This document shows, piece by piece, positions 1 through 9,031 of a stretch of DNA of 64,000 nucleotides; the stretch's first letter is position 1; each line of letters starts with the position of its first letter. A model generated the notes under the pieces. It was not told the DNA's origin, ran no database searches, and saw only the letters and a program-made list of their open reading frames with translations. The stretch is from an uncultured Prevotellaceae bacterium. GTDB taxonomy: Bacteria; Bacteroidota; Bacteroidia; Bacteroidales; Bacteroidaceae. The DNA lies in assembly GCA_900315565.1 (NCBI GenBank), contig OMZS01000002.1, forward strand, positions 161,767 to 225,766, read 5' to 3'. Made by a program: the position numbers and the translations under genes.

Positions 1-1
1 C

Positions 2-730
2 CGCAAGGTGGAAACGCAGCTCATGGCCATGTATCAGCTAGGCTTCGCCCAGTACGACAACGGCGTGAACACCTTCCAGGCCTTCGACACCGAGGTGGAG
101 CGCTTCAACCGCACTCAGGCCGCCGGGCGGCAGCTGTTCCTGAGCTGCTCGCAGCGGTCACTTACGCAAGAAGAGCTGGAGGAGAATTTCAAACTCGTAG
201 AAACCCTTACACAGGCCATCACCGGCAAACGCACCGTGGCCGAAAGCCTGCCCCTGCTGTTGCTGCGCGCCGTGGCCTATGCCAAAGCGCAGAACTTCGA
301 CGATGCCATGAGTGACCTCACCCTGTGTATTCAGGCCGACAGCACCTGTGCGTTGGCCTACTGGCAGCGCGCCGTGTGTCAGACCATGGTAAATGAGTTC
401 AACGCCTCGCAGGGCATCGATGTGCAGCTGAAGAACGCACGCGCCATGGACGATTTCAACCAGGCCATCCGCCTCCACTCTGGCAGTGCCTTCCTTCTTT
501 ACGACCGCGCCAACCTTTATGCAGCCCGCAAAGAGTATAGCAAGGCCATTGCCGACTACACCGCCGCCCTGAAAATTAATCCCCGTCTGGCTGAAGCCTA
601 CTTCAACCGTGGCTATGCCCGCATCATGGCCAACCAGAAGAGCGAAGGCATTCGCGATCTCAGCCGTGCCGGCGAACTGGGCCTTTACGAGGCCTATAGC
701 GTAATCAAGCAGTTTAGCGCCGAAAAGTAA
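2..730 (+). CDS. Tetratricopeptide-repeat protein, 5' end outside the window
   Basis: The reading frame is open from the first bases, so the true start lies upstream and only the C-terminal 240 or so residues are seen. The visible part carries tetratricopeptide-like helical repeats: one around FDDAMSDLTLCIQADS, one around ARAMDDFNQAIRLHSG, and a clear pair at YSKAIADYTAALKINPRLAEA. TPR arrays bind other proteins. No enzyme motif, signal peptide or membrane segment is visible in this fragment, so the role and the cell location cannot be given. The next gene downstream, thrS, has its own promoter and is probably not in the same operon. Confidence 0.8.
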   Translation, partial: RKVETQLMAMYQLGFAQYDNGVNTFQAFDTEVERFNRTQAAGRQLFLSCSQRSLTQEELEENFKLVETLTQAITGKRTVAESLPLLLLRAVAYAKAQNFDDAMSDLTLCIQADSTCALAYWQRAVCQTMVNEFNASQGIDVQLKNARAMDDFNQAIRLHSGSAFLLYDRANLYAARKEYSKAIADYTAALKINPRLAEAYFNRGYARIMANQKSEGIRDLSRAGELGLYEAYSVIKQFSAEK

Positions 731-820
731 AGTCCGATTTTTATCTCCCAGTATGCGTCCTTTTTTTCTAGCTTAGATTATTCATAGTATTATTTATACC
801 TGTTTTATGATAGTTTCAAT

Positions 821-896
821 AAAAAACAGAGAAAAACTAACAAAAACAGGAAAAAACCATGTTTTTCTCTGTTTTTCCTGTTTTTCCCTGTTTTAC
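821..896. repeat. A-rich/T-rich long hairpin repeat
   Basis: A run of AAAAACAGAGAAAAACT-type sequence is followed by its complement (TTTTTCTCTGTTTTTCCTG), able to fold into a long stem. The same style of hairpin occurs at 8848-8974, 36886-37016, 45552-45660 and 51706-51838. It lies in the 440-base gap after the TPR gene and may act as its transcript end. Confidence 0.6.
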
Positions 897-949
897 TAGC
901 AAACACCCTTTACAATGAAGAGTTCTTTCTGGACACTGAATAATCCTGC

Positions 950-1035
950 CTAGAGAATCTTTTTATAACGTCGTGAGATAATTTCAAATTTTCTAGAGAA
1001 TTTTGGCGTATCGTCGGGAGATATTTTTGCCTTTC
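950..1035. repeat. TCTAGAGAA-core dispersed repeat
   Basis: Two half-units are seen: a TAACGTCGTGAGATAAT stretch, then a TTCTAGAGAA palindrome, then another CGTCGGGAGATA. The same vocabulary recurs at 13223-13278, 27708-27888, 36700-36850 and, as a regular tandem array, at 51875-52067. No coding potential is seen here. Confidence 0.6.
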
Positions 1036-1134
1036 TCGGCTTCCCTTTGCCAACATGCGGCGCTGCTGCGCCGTTTCAGCCGAAAAAAAACGTAAAAAAT
1101 ACCGCTTTTCTTTTCTTTTTTCCCTACTTAATCG

Positions 1135-1142
1135 TACCTTTG
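1135..1142 (+). promoter_or_regulatory. Promoter -7 box for thrS
   Basis: TACCTTTG matches the Bacteroidetes -7 consensus TAnnTTTG exactly, 27 bases before the thrS start codon. A clear -33 TTTG is not visible. Confidence 0.7.
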
Positions 1143-1169
1143 CAAGTTGAAATAAAATACTAAGTTGTT

Positions 1170-3116
1170 ATGGTAATAAAAATCACTTTCCCTGACGGTT
1201 CTGTTCGCGAATACGAGCAGGGCGTCACCGGACTTCAAATCGCAGAGAGCATTTCGCCGGCTCTCGCCCGCGACGTTGTATCTTGCGGGGTGAATGGCGA
1301 AACTGTTGAACTCAACCGGCCCATCAATGCCGATGCCACCATCGCGCTCTATAAGTTTAGCGACGACGAGGGTAAGCATACCTTCTGGCACACCAGCGCC
1401 CACCTGCTGGCCGAGGCGCTCAAGGAACTCTATCCCGGCATCCAGTTCGGATTCGGACCGGCCATTGAGAACGGATTCTTCTACGATGTGCTGCTGCCCG
1501 ACGGCGAGGCCATCAAGGAGAGCGACTTCCCAAAGATTGAAGACAAGATGCGCGAGCTGGCCAAGAAAAACGAGCCTGTGGTGCGCCGCGAGGTGGCCAA
1601 GGCCGACGCCCTCAAGGAGTTTGGCGCCGACGGTCAGACCTACAAGTGCGAGCACATTGACCAGGATCTCGAGGACGGCACCATCTCTACATACACCCAG
1701 GGCAATTTCACCGACCTTTGCCGCGGTCCGCACCTCGTCAGCACGGGTGCCATCAAGGCCATGAAGCTCACCAGCGTGGCCGGTGCCTTCTGGCGCGGCG
1801 ATGCCACACGCGAGCAGATGCAGCGCCTGTACGGCATTTCGTTCCCCAAGAAAAAAATGCTCGACGAATACCTCGTCATGCTCGAGGAAGCCAAGAAGCG
1901 CGACCACCGCAAGATTGGCAAAGAGATGGAACTCTTCATGTTCTCCGAGCGTGTGGGCAAGGGCCTGCCCATCTGGCTGCCCAAGGGCACAGAGCTGCGC
2001 CTGCGCTTGCAGGATCACTTGCGCCGGGTGCAGAAACGCTTTGGCTATCAGGAGGTCATCACGCCACACATCGGCTCTAAGAATCTCTACGTAACCAGCG
2101 GCCACTATGCCCACTACGGCAAAGACTCGTTCCGTCCCATCACCACTCCCGAGGAGGGCGAGGAATACATGCTCAAGCCCATGAACTGTCCTCACCACTG
2201 CGAGATTTTCGCTTCGAAGCCGCGCTCATACCGCGAGCTGCCCCTGCGCATCGCCGAGTTCGGAACGGTTTATCGCTACGAGCAGTCGGGCGAGCTGCAC
2301 GGACTCACACGTGTGCGCTCGTTCACCCAGGACGACGCCCACCTGTTCTGCCGTCCCGACCAGGTGAAACAGGAGTTCCTCAATGTGATGGACATCATCA
2401 ATATTGTGCTCACCGCATTCGGATTCAATTTCGAGGCGCAGATTTCGCTCCGCGATCCCAACGACCACGAGAAATACGTGGGAACCGACGAGGACTGGGC
2501 ACTGGCCGAGCGCGCCATCGTCGAGGCCTGCGAGGAGAAAGGCCTTCCTGCCAAGGTGGAGTATGGCGAGGCTGCCTTCTACGGGCCCAAGCTCGACTTC
2601 ATGATCAAGGATGCCATTGGCCGTCGCTGGCAGTTGGGCACCATTCAGGTGGACTACAACCTGCCCAAGCGCTTCCAGCTGGAATACACCGACGAGGACA
2701 ACACCAAGAAGACGCCCGTGATGATCCACCGCGCACCCTTCGGCTCTATGGAACGCTTCACTGCCGTGCTCATCGAGCACACCGCTGGACATTTCCCACT
2801 CTGGCTTACGCCCGACCAGGTGGCCATCCTGCCGCTTTCGGAGAAATACAACGACTATGCCCGCGAGGTGGCTAAGATATTCGACATGCAGGGTGTTCGC
2901 GCCACCATCGACCTGCGCAACGAGAAACTGGGCCGCAAAATTCGCGACAACGAGTTGAAGCGTGTACCTTACATGGTCATCGTGGGTGAGAAAGAGGCTG
3001 CCGACGGACTGGTGAGCATGCGCCAGCAGGGCGGCGGCGAGCAGGCTACCATGAGCATTCAGGCCTTCATCGACAAAATCAACGGCGAAGTGGCCGAAAT
3101 GACCAAGAATTTCTAG
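1170..3116 (+). CDS. thrS: Threonine--tRNA ligase
   Basis: This cytoplasmic class II synthetase charges tRNA-Thr with threonine. The 648-residue length is normal for bacteria. The domains appear in the usual order: an N-terminal TGS domain (about residues 1-60), an editing domain with the zinc-type motif HTSAHLL near residue 74, a catalytic core with [10 protein letters not shown], and a C-terminal anticodon-binding domain. The ATG at 1170 follows a good promoter, and the protein starts directly in the TGS fold. It is followed by infC, rpmI and rplT, a common neighbourhood, but an 840-base repeat array and a separate promoter separate it from infC. Confidence 0.97.
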   Translation: MVIKITFPDGSVREYEQGVTGLQIAESISPALARDVVSCGVNGETVELNRPINADATIALYKFSDDEGKHTFWHTSAHLLAEALKELYPGIQFGFGPAIENGFFYDVLLPDGEAIKESDFPKIEDKMRELAKKNEPVVRREVAKADALKEFGADGQTYKCEHIDQDLEDGTISTYTQGNFTDLCRGPHLVSTGAIKAMKLTSVAGAFWRGDATREQMQRLYGISFPKKKMLDEYLVMLEEAKKRDHRKIGKEMELFMFSERVGKGLPIWLPKGTELRLRLQDHLRRVQKRFGYQEVITPHIGSKNLYVTSGHYAHYGKDSFRPITTPEEGEEYMLKPMNCPHHCEIFASKPRSYRELPLRIAEFGTVYRYEQSGELHGLTRVRSFTQDDAHLFCRPDQVKQEFLNVMDIINIVLTAFGFNFEAQISLRDPNDHEKYVGTDEDWALAERAIVEACEEKGLPAKVEYGEAAFYGPKLDFMIKDAIGRRWQLGTIQVDYNLPKRFQLEYTDEDNTKKTPVMIHRAPFGSMERFTAVLIEHTAGHFPLWLTPDQVAILPLSEKYNDYAREVAKIFDMQGVRATIDLRNEKLGRKIRDNELKRVPYMVIVGEKEAADGLVSMRQQGGGEQATMSIQAFIDKINGEVAEMTKNF

Positions 3117-3179
3117 TCAACCTCAAGGCTGGCTTTGATCATAAAGACTGGATCTATCACTGATAGACTGGTTTTTTAA

Positions 3180-3845
3180 GAAAGAAATTAGAATAATTAG
3201 AATAATTACACCAGAAAAATATAAATTCTTGGATAATTATTCTAATTATTCTAATTTTTTTCCTAAGATATGGTAAAATAACAACTTGGTACAGATATTA
3301 AGAAACGAATGAGAATAATTAGAATAATGCTGGCCACGAATGAAAATAATAATTATTCGCATTCGTGAGTTAATTATTCTCATTATTCTCATTCGTTTCC
3401 TTCTAATCCTTTTAGCCATTTTTCTGGAGTAATTATTCAAATTATTCTAATTTCTTTCCTAAGATATGGTAAAATAACAACTAGGTACAAAAATTTAGAA
3501 ACGAATGAGAATAATTAGAATAATTCTGGCCACGAATGAAAATATTGATTATTCACATTCGTGAGTTAATAATTCTCATTATTCTCATTCGTTTCCGTCT
3601 AATTCTTTCAGCCATTTTTCTGGAGTACTTATTCTAATTTCTTTCCTAAGATATGGTAAAATAACAACTTGGTACAAATATTGAGAAACGAATGAGAATA
3701 ATTAGAATAATTCTGGCCACGAATGAAAATATTGATTATTCACATTCGTGAGTTAATTATTCTCATTATTCTCATTCGTTTCCGTCTAATTATTTCAGCC
3801 ATTTTTCTGGAGTAATTATTCTACTTATTCTAATTTCTTTCCTAA
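3180..3845. repeat. Three tandem copies of an AT-rich ~190-bp repeat
   Basis: The landmark CCTAAGATATGGTAAAATAA occurs at 3262, 3458 and 3645, giving periods of 196 and 187 bases. Each unit contains a long hairpin (CGAATGAGAATAATTAGAAT against ATTCTCATTATTCTCATTCG) around a core CTGGCCACGAATG...CATTCGTGAG. Inverted related copies lie at 5375-5730, on the other side of infC-rpmI-rplT. The short ORF inside the array is an accident of AT-rich repeat sequence. Nothing else is seen between thrS and the infC promoter. Confidence 0.9.
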
Positions 3846-3922
3846 CCTCAGCCTATTGTTAAAAAAACGTAATCTATTAAAATAAGTTACTATTACTTAA
3901 CACCTAACTACCAAATTTTCAC

Positions 3923-3930
3923 TACCTTTG
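3923..3930 (+). promoter_or_regulatory. Promoter -7 box for infC operon
   Basis: TACCTTTG, 24 bases before the infC start codon, predicts transcription from about 3937 and a leader of under 20 bases. No clear -33 element is visible. Confidence 0.7.
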
Positions 3931-3954
3931 CACCCGCTTATCAAAAACTGTTGA

Positions 3955-4671
3955 ATGAAGAACGACAAAAAAGGACCTCAGTACCGCGTAAATGAGCAAA
4001 TCAGAGTGCGCGAAGTACGCATCGTTGGCGACAACGGAAACACCGTTATGCCCACACGACAAGCTTTGGACATCGCACGCCAGCAAGGCGTCGATTTGGT
4101 GGAGATTTCACCCAATGCCAACCCGCCCGTTTGCCGTATCATCGACTACAGTAAGTTCCTCTACCAGCAGAAAAAGCGAGCCAAGGAACTCAAGCAGAAA
4201 CAAGTAAAGCAGGAGGTCAAGGAAATCCGTTTCGGACCGCAGACCGACGACCACGACTACAATTTCAAGCTCAAGCATGCCAAGGAATTCCTCTCCGAGG
4301 GCAACAAGGTGAGGGCTTACGTGTTCTTCCGCGGACGCTCCATCCTCTTCAAAGAGCAAGGCGAGGTGCTGTTGCTGCGTTTTGCCAACGATCTGGAGGA
4401 ATACGGCAAGGTGGAGTCGATGCCGTCGCTCGAAGGAAAGAAGATGTTCCTTTACCTCTCGCCCAAGAAAACGGCCATCGTGAAAAAGAGCCAGCAGAAG
4501 CGCGACAATGAGCGCCGTGAGGCCGAAGCCCGCGAGGCTGAGCGCAAACTGCGCGAGGAAACCACTGCCGACGACCTTGCCGAGGCTGATGACATGCCTG
4601 CCAACGGAGGACTCTTTGCCAATATCAAAGGCGGTGACGAGCTGCTCAAAAAGCTCAAGGAAGAGAGCTGA
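3955..4671 (+). CDS. infC: Translation initiation factor IF-3
   Basis: IF-3 binds the 30S subunit and controls start-codon selection and subunit anti-association. The N-terminal domain starts at residues 8-14 (YRVNEQI) and contains VRIVGDNG and [19 protein letters not shown]. The C-terminal domain follows ([25 protein letters not shown]). At 238 residues it is longer than the roughly 180 of E. coli: after about residue 180 there is a charged Glu/Arg-rich extension ending [20 protein letters not shown]. The start used is a plain ATG, unlike the AUU of E. coli infC. It heads infC-rpmI-rplT. Confidence 0.96.
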   Translation: MKNDKKGPQYRVNEQIRVREVRIVGDNGNTVMPTRQALDIARQQGVDLVEISPNANPPVCRIIDYSKFLYQQKKRAKELKQKQVKQEVKEIRFGPQTDDHDYNFKLKHAKEFLSEGNKVRAYVFFRGRSILFKEQGEVLLLRFANDLEEYGKVESMPSLEGKKMFLYLSPKKTAIVKKSQQKRDNERREAEAREAERKLREETTADDLAEADDMPANGGLFANIKGGDELLKKLKEES

Positions 4672-4751
4672 GAAAACAAGAAGAATCAGTGCGTAACGCC
4701 CGGTATATGCGTTGCCACATATAATAAATAACAAATTAAATATTAAAAAAA

Positions 4752-4949
4752 ATGCCAAAAGTTAAGACAAACTCCGGAGCAAAGAAGCGCTTCCGCTTCA
4801 CCGGAACAGGTAAGATTAAGAGAAATCACGCTTACCACAGCCACATTCTCACAAAGAAGACCAAAAAGCAAAAGCGTAACCTCGTCCACGATACACTCGT
4901 TGACAAGAGCAACCTCAAGCAGGTGCGCGACCTCTTGTGCCTTCGCTAA
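4752..4949 (+). CDS. rpmI: 50S ribosomal protein L35
   Basis: A 65-residue very basic protein beginning [20 protein letters not shown], the hallmark start of bL35. It sits 80 bases after infC and 35 before rplT, in the order found in most bacteria, so the three are almost certainly co-transcribed. Length and composition are normal. Confidence 0.97.
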   Translation: MPKVKTNSGAKKRFRFTGTGKIKRNHAYHSHILTKKTKKQKRNLVHDTLVDKSNLKQVRDLLCLR

Positions 4950-4984
4950 AACCTATTGTCGAACATTTTAAAGAGTAAAAAACT

Positions 4985-5329
4985 ATGCCAAGATCAGTTA
5001 ATCACGTCGCTTCAAGAGCTAAGCGCAAAAGAATCTTAAAGCTCACACGTGGCTACTTCGGAGCCAGAAAAAATGTTTGGACAGTAGCCAAAAACACATG
5101 GGAGAAGGGTCTCACCTACGCCTACCGCGACCGTAAAACCAAGAAGCGTAACTTCCGCTCACTCTGGATACAGCGCATCAACGCAGCTGCTCGTCTCGAA
5201 GGACTCAGCTACTCGCAGTTCATGGGCAAGCTCAGCAAGGCCGGCATCGAAATCAACCGCAAAGTGCTCGCCGACCTCGCCGTCAACAACCCCGAAGCCT
5301 TCAAGGCCATCGTTGAAAAGGTAAAGTAA
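4985..5329 (+). CDS. rplT: 50S ribosomal protein L20
   Basis: A 114-residue basic protein of the large subunit, needed early in 50S assembly. It starts [19 protein letters not shown] and contains the family segment [20 protein letters not shown], with the usual C-terminal [10 protein letters not shown]. It is the last gene of the infC-rpmI-rplT operon. In other bacteria L20 represses this operon; no matching leader structure was identified here. Confidence 0.97.
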   Translation: MPRSVNHVASRAKRKRILKLTRGYFGARKNVWTVAKNTWEKGLTYAYRDRKTKKRNFRSLWIQRINAAARLEGLSYSQFMGKLSKAGIEINRKVLADLAVNNPEAFKAIVEKVK

Positions 5330-5374
5330 ATTCAAAAGAGAAATAGTTTCTAAAAAACATAGAAATTTAGTTTT

Positions 5375-5730
5375 CTGTTAGGAAAGAAATTAGAATAATT
5401 CGAATAATTACTCCATAAAGAAACAACAAATTCTTGGATAATTATTCAAATTATTCTAATTTCTTTTTTATGCATTAGAGATAGCTTCTACATAGCTCAG
5501 GGAATTTAGTTTTCTGTAGGAAAGAAATTAGAATAATTAGAATAATTACTCCAGAATAATGGCTGAAATAATTAGACGGAAACGAATGAGAATAATGAGA
5601 ATAATTCTGGCCACGAATGAAAATATTGATTATTCACATTCGTGAGTTAATTATTCAAATTATTCTCATTCGTTTCTTAAAATTTGTTCCAAGTTGATAT
5701 TTTACCATATCTTAGGAAAGAAATTAGCCT
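5375..5730. repeat. Inverted copies of the ~190-bp AT-rich repeat
   Basis: The segment reads GGAAAGAAATTAGAATAATT at its left and ends ATTTTACCATATCTTAGG, the reverse complement of the landmark at 3262, 3458 and 3645. A shorter first piece (5380-5465) and one full unit (5517-5730) are present. The outer flanks are inverted relative to the left array, but the core CTGGCCACGAATG...CATTCGTGAG keeps the same orientation. Confidence 0.88.
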
Positions 5731-5734
5731 GTAT

Positions 5735-6087
5735 TTTTCACTTCGCTCAAAGCTCTCTTCATGCTTCCGATGCGCCAGCCGCTCCCCAACCCTGTCTGGG
5801 AGGGGAGCTGCTTCCGCCTTGCGTTATAGTGAAGAGTGCTTTGAACACAGTGAATAATTTAGGTTAGAAAGGTTTCCTGTTTTTCTTTGTGATTCTTGTT
5901 TTTCTTTGTTTTTGAAAGGCCGTTTACGGTAAATTCTTCATTCTCCATTCTTCATTCTTCATTTATCCTGTATTTTTGAATAATTTTGCGCCATTTATGT
6001 GTAAACCGGCAGTTTGCAAATACGGAAAACCGTGATTTTGTTTGGTTGTCACTTTCTTTTTCTTTTCACAGTGTAAAAAAAACTTCT
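5735..6087. other. Non-coding stretch with hairpin and half-repeat
   Basis: A GC-rich hairpin (GCTCCCC at 5781 with GGGGAGC at 5802) is followed by a half copy of the element at 8848-8974, seen as TTTGAAAGGCCGTTTACGG around 5910-5935. A TAATTTTG at 5981 resembles a -7 box. No convincing gene was found; the 69-codon ORF from 5986 looks like chance. Confidence 0.5.
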
Positions 6088-6274
6088 TATTTTTGCAAAA
6101 AATTATGGCTTAATTGCCTGAAACTGAGCACAGCTGTGGCAGATAAAAAGGCAACACGCAAACCGATGCCAGTCTGCAAGGCTGCGGAAAACTAAACTTC
6201 ACAAAAAGTAAACTCTCGAAGGGTGATGACCTAGGCACCCAATAGCAGTGATATTAACTATTATTTTTAAAAAT
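6088..6274 (+). promoter_or_regulatory. Promoter and possibly structured leader of LRR gene
   Basis: TATTTTTG at 6088-6095 fits the -7 consensus and would give a leader of about 170 bases. The leader can form TTGCCT/AGGCAA enclosing CACAG/CTGTG, then GCC/GGC, and a distal GGGTG/CACCC hairpin with loop ATGACCTAGG shortly before the start codon. I do not recognise a known riboswitch class. Confidence 0.45.
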
Positions 6275-8266
6275 ATGAATAAAATGAAAAATTTTACTTT
6301 TAGAAAAAGGCTTCTCGCCTTAGCATTATGTGCGTTCGCGTGGATTGGGGCGAATGCATATGAGATTGACGGTAACACGTTGATTATTTATGGAACTGGT
6401 GTAGAGGGTAAAACGGCTGATGCTGTAGGCAACATGGAGGCTCCTACAGAGCCTGCATTTGCTAATGTGACAACCATTAAGTTGGTTGGTAAGTTTACTG
6501 GTTGGTCTGGCGGTTGGTTGAAGAACGCAAATTCCAATAATTCAAAAAATAAAATTTCAACGATTAATTTGGAAGAAGCAGACTTCTCCAGTATAACTGC
6601 AACATTAACCACTGATGAAACTGGCAAAATTACAGATGCAACGGCAAGTCCTGCACAGGCATGGGGTTTTAGTGAATTTCCGAACCTAAAGAATGTAACA
6701 TGGCCAGCCGCTGGGAAAATCACTGTCATACCACACGAAGCTTTTAAGTTGACAGGTCTTGAATCAGTTACTATCCCTGGTTATATTCAATTTATAGAAG
6801 ATAATGCTTTTTGCTCCGACTCTGGTGATAAATATCTGAAGAAAGTTACTTTTGAGGAGTATCCTGAAGACGCAACAATTGAAAGTAGTCAAGTGAAGAT
6901 GTATATTGGTTTTCAGGCGTTTAGCAATACTTATGGGTTGATGGACGTTTATATTAATACTCTGGGTGATATTTATGCTACAAACAATGCTTTCCCACAT
7001 TCTAAGACTTATGGCCATGCTAACACAGGTGCTGCTCTTGCTACTCTTCACTTCCCTGAAGAAAAGGCTGATGAATATGCTAATCTTGAGCATGTGCTTG
7101 ACGAGGCCACTGCCAGCAATGACAAAAAATTTCAGGAATGGCTTGTTGCTCACTATGAAGATGCAGGTAATAAGAAAAACGGTTTTTACGAATTTGTAAG
7201 TAACGGTATTAACAATGAAGAAGACGGTCCAAGTTGGGGAGATAAGTTCCTTAGAACTTACAGCTTTGCTCCAACAATCAGTGTGAGTGAGGATGTTATC
7301 AATAGTGATGCGGTGAAAGCTATTTTACGGGAACATCCTGATTGGGAGGTAATGATAGCTCAGGTTGTTCCTCCTGGGGTGAAAGCATTTATAGTAGATA
7401 AACTGACTAAAAATGCTGCTGCCAGAACTGTCACGTTACACCTTAAGAAAGTAAATGTGATTCCAGGAAACACTGGTGTTATTCTTTTTGGAGGTACTAA
7501 TTCTTCTTCTGCAGATGGAACAAAGAAGTTTCTTAGCATGATGCTCACTGCATACGTAGGTAAGCCTTTTACGAGAGAAAATTCAGACAACAAGAACTAT
7601 CTGAGTGCTACGTGCAGTACTAATCCTAATGAGTTTATTCATGTAGTACCGTATGGTAAAGACGAATATGGCCATTATCATCGTGATTTTCTGATGGGAA
7701 GTTTCAGTGCTACTAAAGCTGGAAATGCATATTATAAGACCCACGAAAATACATATGGTGAGGGTCCTGGTATAGAGAACACTCCGGGCGATTGGAAAGG
7801 TTTCTTCCGTGCGATAAGTGGAGAAGCTCAGCGCGACAAAGCTTACCTCAGACTGACCCTTGATGAGTATCCCTATCCGGAAGGTGGCGAAATCATCATT
7901 GACGCTTCTGATCAGACTGATTCAAGTTCAGAAACTTATTATCGTAATGAATATAAAGATCAAAATTTGCAGAAATATACCCCTGCAGAGATGAAGCAAA
8001 GGGGATTTTGGTATATTGACGAAAATACTCCTATTGAATGGGCTGATTCGTGGGGAACTAGAAATCTTGCTGCTGGAGCAAAAGGTGTATTGTTTGATGC
8101 TGAGTTGAATGATGAAGACTGGGTAAACAATGTGTTGTCTGGTATTTCGACGGTAAAGACTGAAAAGAATCAGAACAGTGGCTTATACACACTTCAGGGT
8201 GTAAAAGTTAACAAACCGCAGAAAGGCATCTACATTCAGAATGGTAAGAAAATGATAATTAAGTAA
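6275..8266 (+). CDS. Secreted BspA-like leucine-rich repeat protein
   Basis: The protein starts MNKMKNF at 6275 and has a signal peptide (FRKRLLALALCAFAWIGANA). The N-terminal half shows BspA/LRR_5-type repeats (FPNLKNVTWPAAGKITVIPH, then LESVTIPGYIQFIEDNAF). This is followed by a long region with no motif I recognise. The C-terminus GLYTLQGVKVNKPQKGIYIQ NGKK is the conserved tail of many Prevotella secreted proteins, probably a sorting or surface signal. BspA-like proteins bind host matrix or other bacteria, but no specific ligand can be given. About 663 residues. A weaker upstream ATG at 6248 would disturb the signal peptide. Confidence 0.8.
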   Translation: MNKMKNFTFRKRLLALALCAFAWIGANAYEIDGNTLIIYGTGVEGKTADAVGNMEAPTEPAFANVTTIKLVGKFTGWSGGWLKNANSNNSKNKISTINLEEADFSSITATLTTDETGKITDATASPAQAWGFSEFPNLKNVTWPAAGKITVIPHEAFKLTGLESVTIPGYIQFIEDNAFCSDSGDKYLKKVTFEEYPEDATIESSQVKMYIGFQAFSNTYGLMDVYINTLGDIYATNNAFPHSKTYGHANTGAALATLHFPEEKADEYANLEHVLDEATASNDKKFQEWLVAHYEDAGNKKNGFYEFVSNGINNEEDGPSWGDKFLRTYSFAPTISVSEDVINSDAVKAILREHPDWEVMIAQVVPPGVKAFIVDKLTKNAAARTVTLHLKKVNVIPGNTGVILFGGTNSSSADGTKKFLSMMLTAYVGKPFTRENSDNKNYLSATCSTNPNEFIHVVPYGKDEYGHYHRDFLMGSFSATKAGNAYYKTHENTYGEGPGIENTPGDWKGFFRAISGEAQRDKAYLRLTLDEYPYPEGGEIIIDASDQTDSSSETYYRNEYKDQNLQKYTPAEMKQRGFWYIDENTPIEWADSWGTRNLAAGAKGVLFDAELNDEDWVNNVLSGISTVKTEKNQNSGLYTLQGVKVNKPQKGIYIQNGKKMIIK

Positions 8267-8282
8267 AAAGAGGTTAGTAGTT

Positions 8283-8468
8283 ATGGAAAAGAATTATATT
8301 AAGCCCGAGATAGAAATTATTGTTCTCGCTAAGGATCTTATGCAAGCCTTTCCAGAAGACAGTGGTCAGATTAGTATCGGTAATATGGATAGTAAGCAGA
8401 ACGATATGTGGGAAGAATCCAGCGATCCCGTCTTTGATACCAACAAGAAGAATCTCTGGGACGAATAA
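8283..8468 (+). CDS. Small acidic protein, 61 residues, unknown function
   Basis: The ORF begins 16 bases after the LRR gene and is followed by a strong terminator, which supports expression as part of that transcript. It starts MEKNYIKPEIEIIVLAKDLM, a pattern I recall from many short Prevotella/Bacteroides proteins beginning M(K/E)KxYIKPExE. The rest is acidic and rich in Asp, Ser and Asn, with no cysteine and no membrane segment. A role as a partner, immunity-like or precursor peptide cannot be told from sequence. Confidence 0.65.
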   Translation: MEKNYIKPEIEIIVLAKDLMQAFPEDSGQISIGNMDSKQNDMWEESSDPVFDTNKKNLWDE

Positions 8469-8540
8469 ATAGAATCTCCTAAGCTATGAATCATCAGAAG
8501 GGAATGACTCTCTGAATGGTTCATCAGAAAAAAGCAAGAA

Positions 8541-8577
8541 AAGACCCGCCTGCGCATGCAACGCGCTGGCGGGTCTT
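8541..8577 (+). terminator. Rho-independent terminator
   Basis: AAGACCCGCC pairs perfectly with GGCGGGTCTT and runs into TTTTC. It ends the LRR/small-ORF transcript. Confidence 0.9.
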
Positions 8578-8714
8578 TTCTTATTCTTTTGTGCAGATTT
8601 GGAATCTTACAGAAAGCGAACGTTCACATGAAATATAATTGGACATTAATTATTCCTTAATGAATGTGCCCAAAAATGAAAGATTATATGATTCAGCTTC
8701 CACATGTATGAAAA

Positions 8715-8784
8715 CGACCACGGATTTCATATATCTCACGGATTGCTCAGTAAAAATCCATTCAATCTGCGTAATCTGTGGTCG
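8715..8784. repeat. Hairpin repeat of the CACAGATT type
   Basis: CGACCACGGATTT (8715) faces AATCTGTGGTCG (8773-8784). Similar wording (CACAGATTACGCAGAT, GCAGATTTCGCAGAT) recurs at 43701-43787 and at the right end of the window. No gene is seen between 8578 and 9031. Confidence 0.65.
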
Positions 8785-8847
8785 AAAAAATCCCAGCGGA
8801 AACATCCTATTGAGACTCGAATCAGACTATTAACATGCTGCACTTGA

Positions 8848-8974
8848 AGAAGTGACCGTAAACGGCCTTTCAAAAACAAAGAAACACAAAGAAATACAAA
8901 GAAAAACATGACGGTTTTTCAACTGTTTTCCTGGGTTTTATTTGGTTTTTGAAAGGCCGTTTACGGTCACTTCT
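8848..8974. repeat. 127-bp element with 33-bp inverted ends
   Basis: The left arm (AGAAGTGACCGTAAACGGCC and following) is repeated as a near-perfect reverse complement at 8941-8974 (GGCCGTTTACGGTCACTTCT). The interior is A-rich then T-rich. Elements with different terminal words but the same layout occur at 36886-37016 and 51706-51838. It encodes no protein and looks like a non-autonomous hairpin repeat. Confidence 0.8.
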
Positions 8975-9031
8975 TTTTAGTACGTTCACACGTCGTGTGA
9001 ATGTACTTTCTTCAGCAATACATGAAATGGA

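Noticed and set aside
3246-3440. 64-codon minus-strand ORF in the AT-rich repeat
   Set aside because: Pure repeat sequence translated as Arg/Ile/Met-rich protein; the other repeat copies break the frame.
5986-6195. 69-codon ORF before the LRR gene
   Set aside because: It overlaps the predicted promoter and structured leader and has no recognisable protein features.
8639-8833. 64-codon ORF between two hairpin repeats
   Set aside because: It runs through the CACAGATT hairpin repeat; no promoter or homology is apparent.
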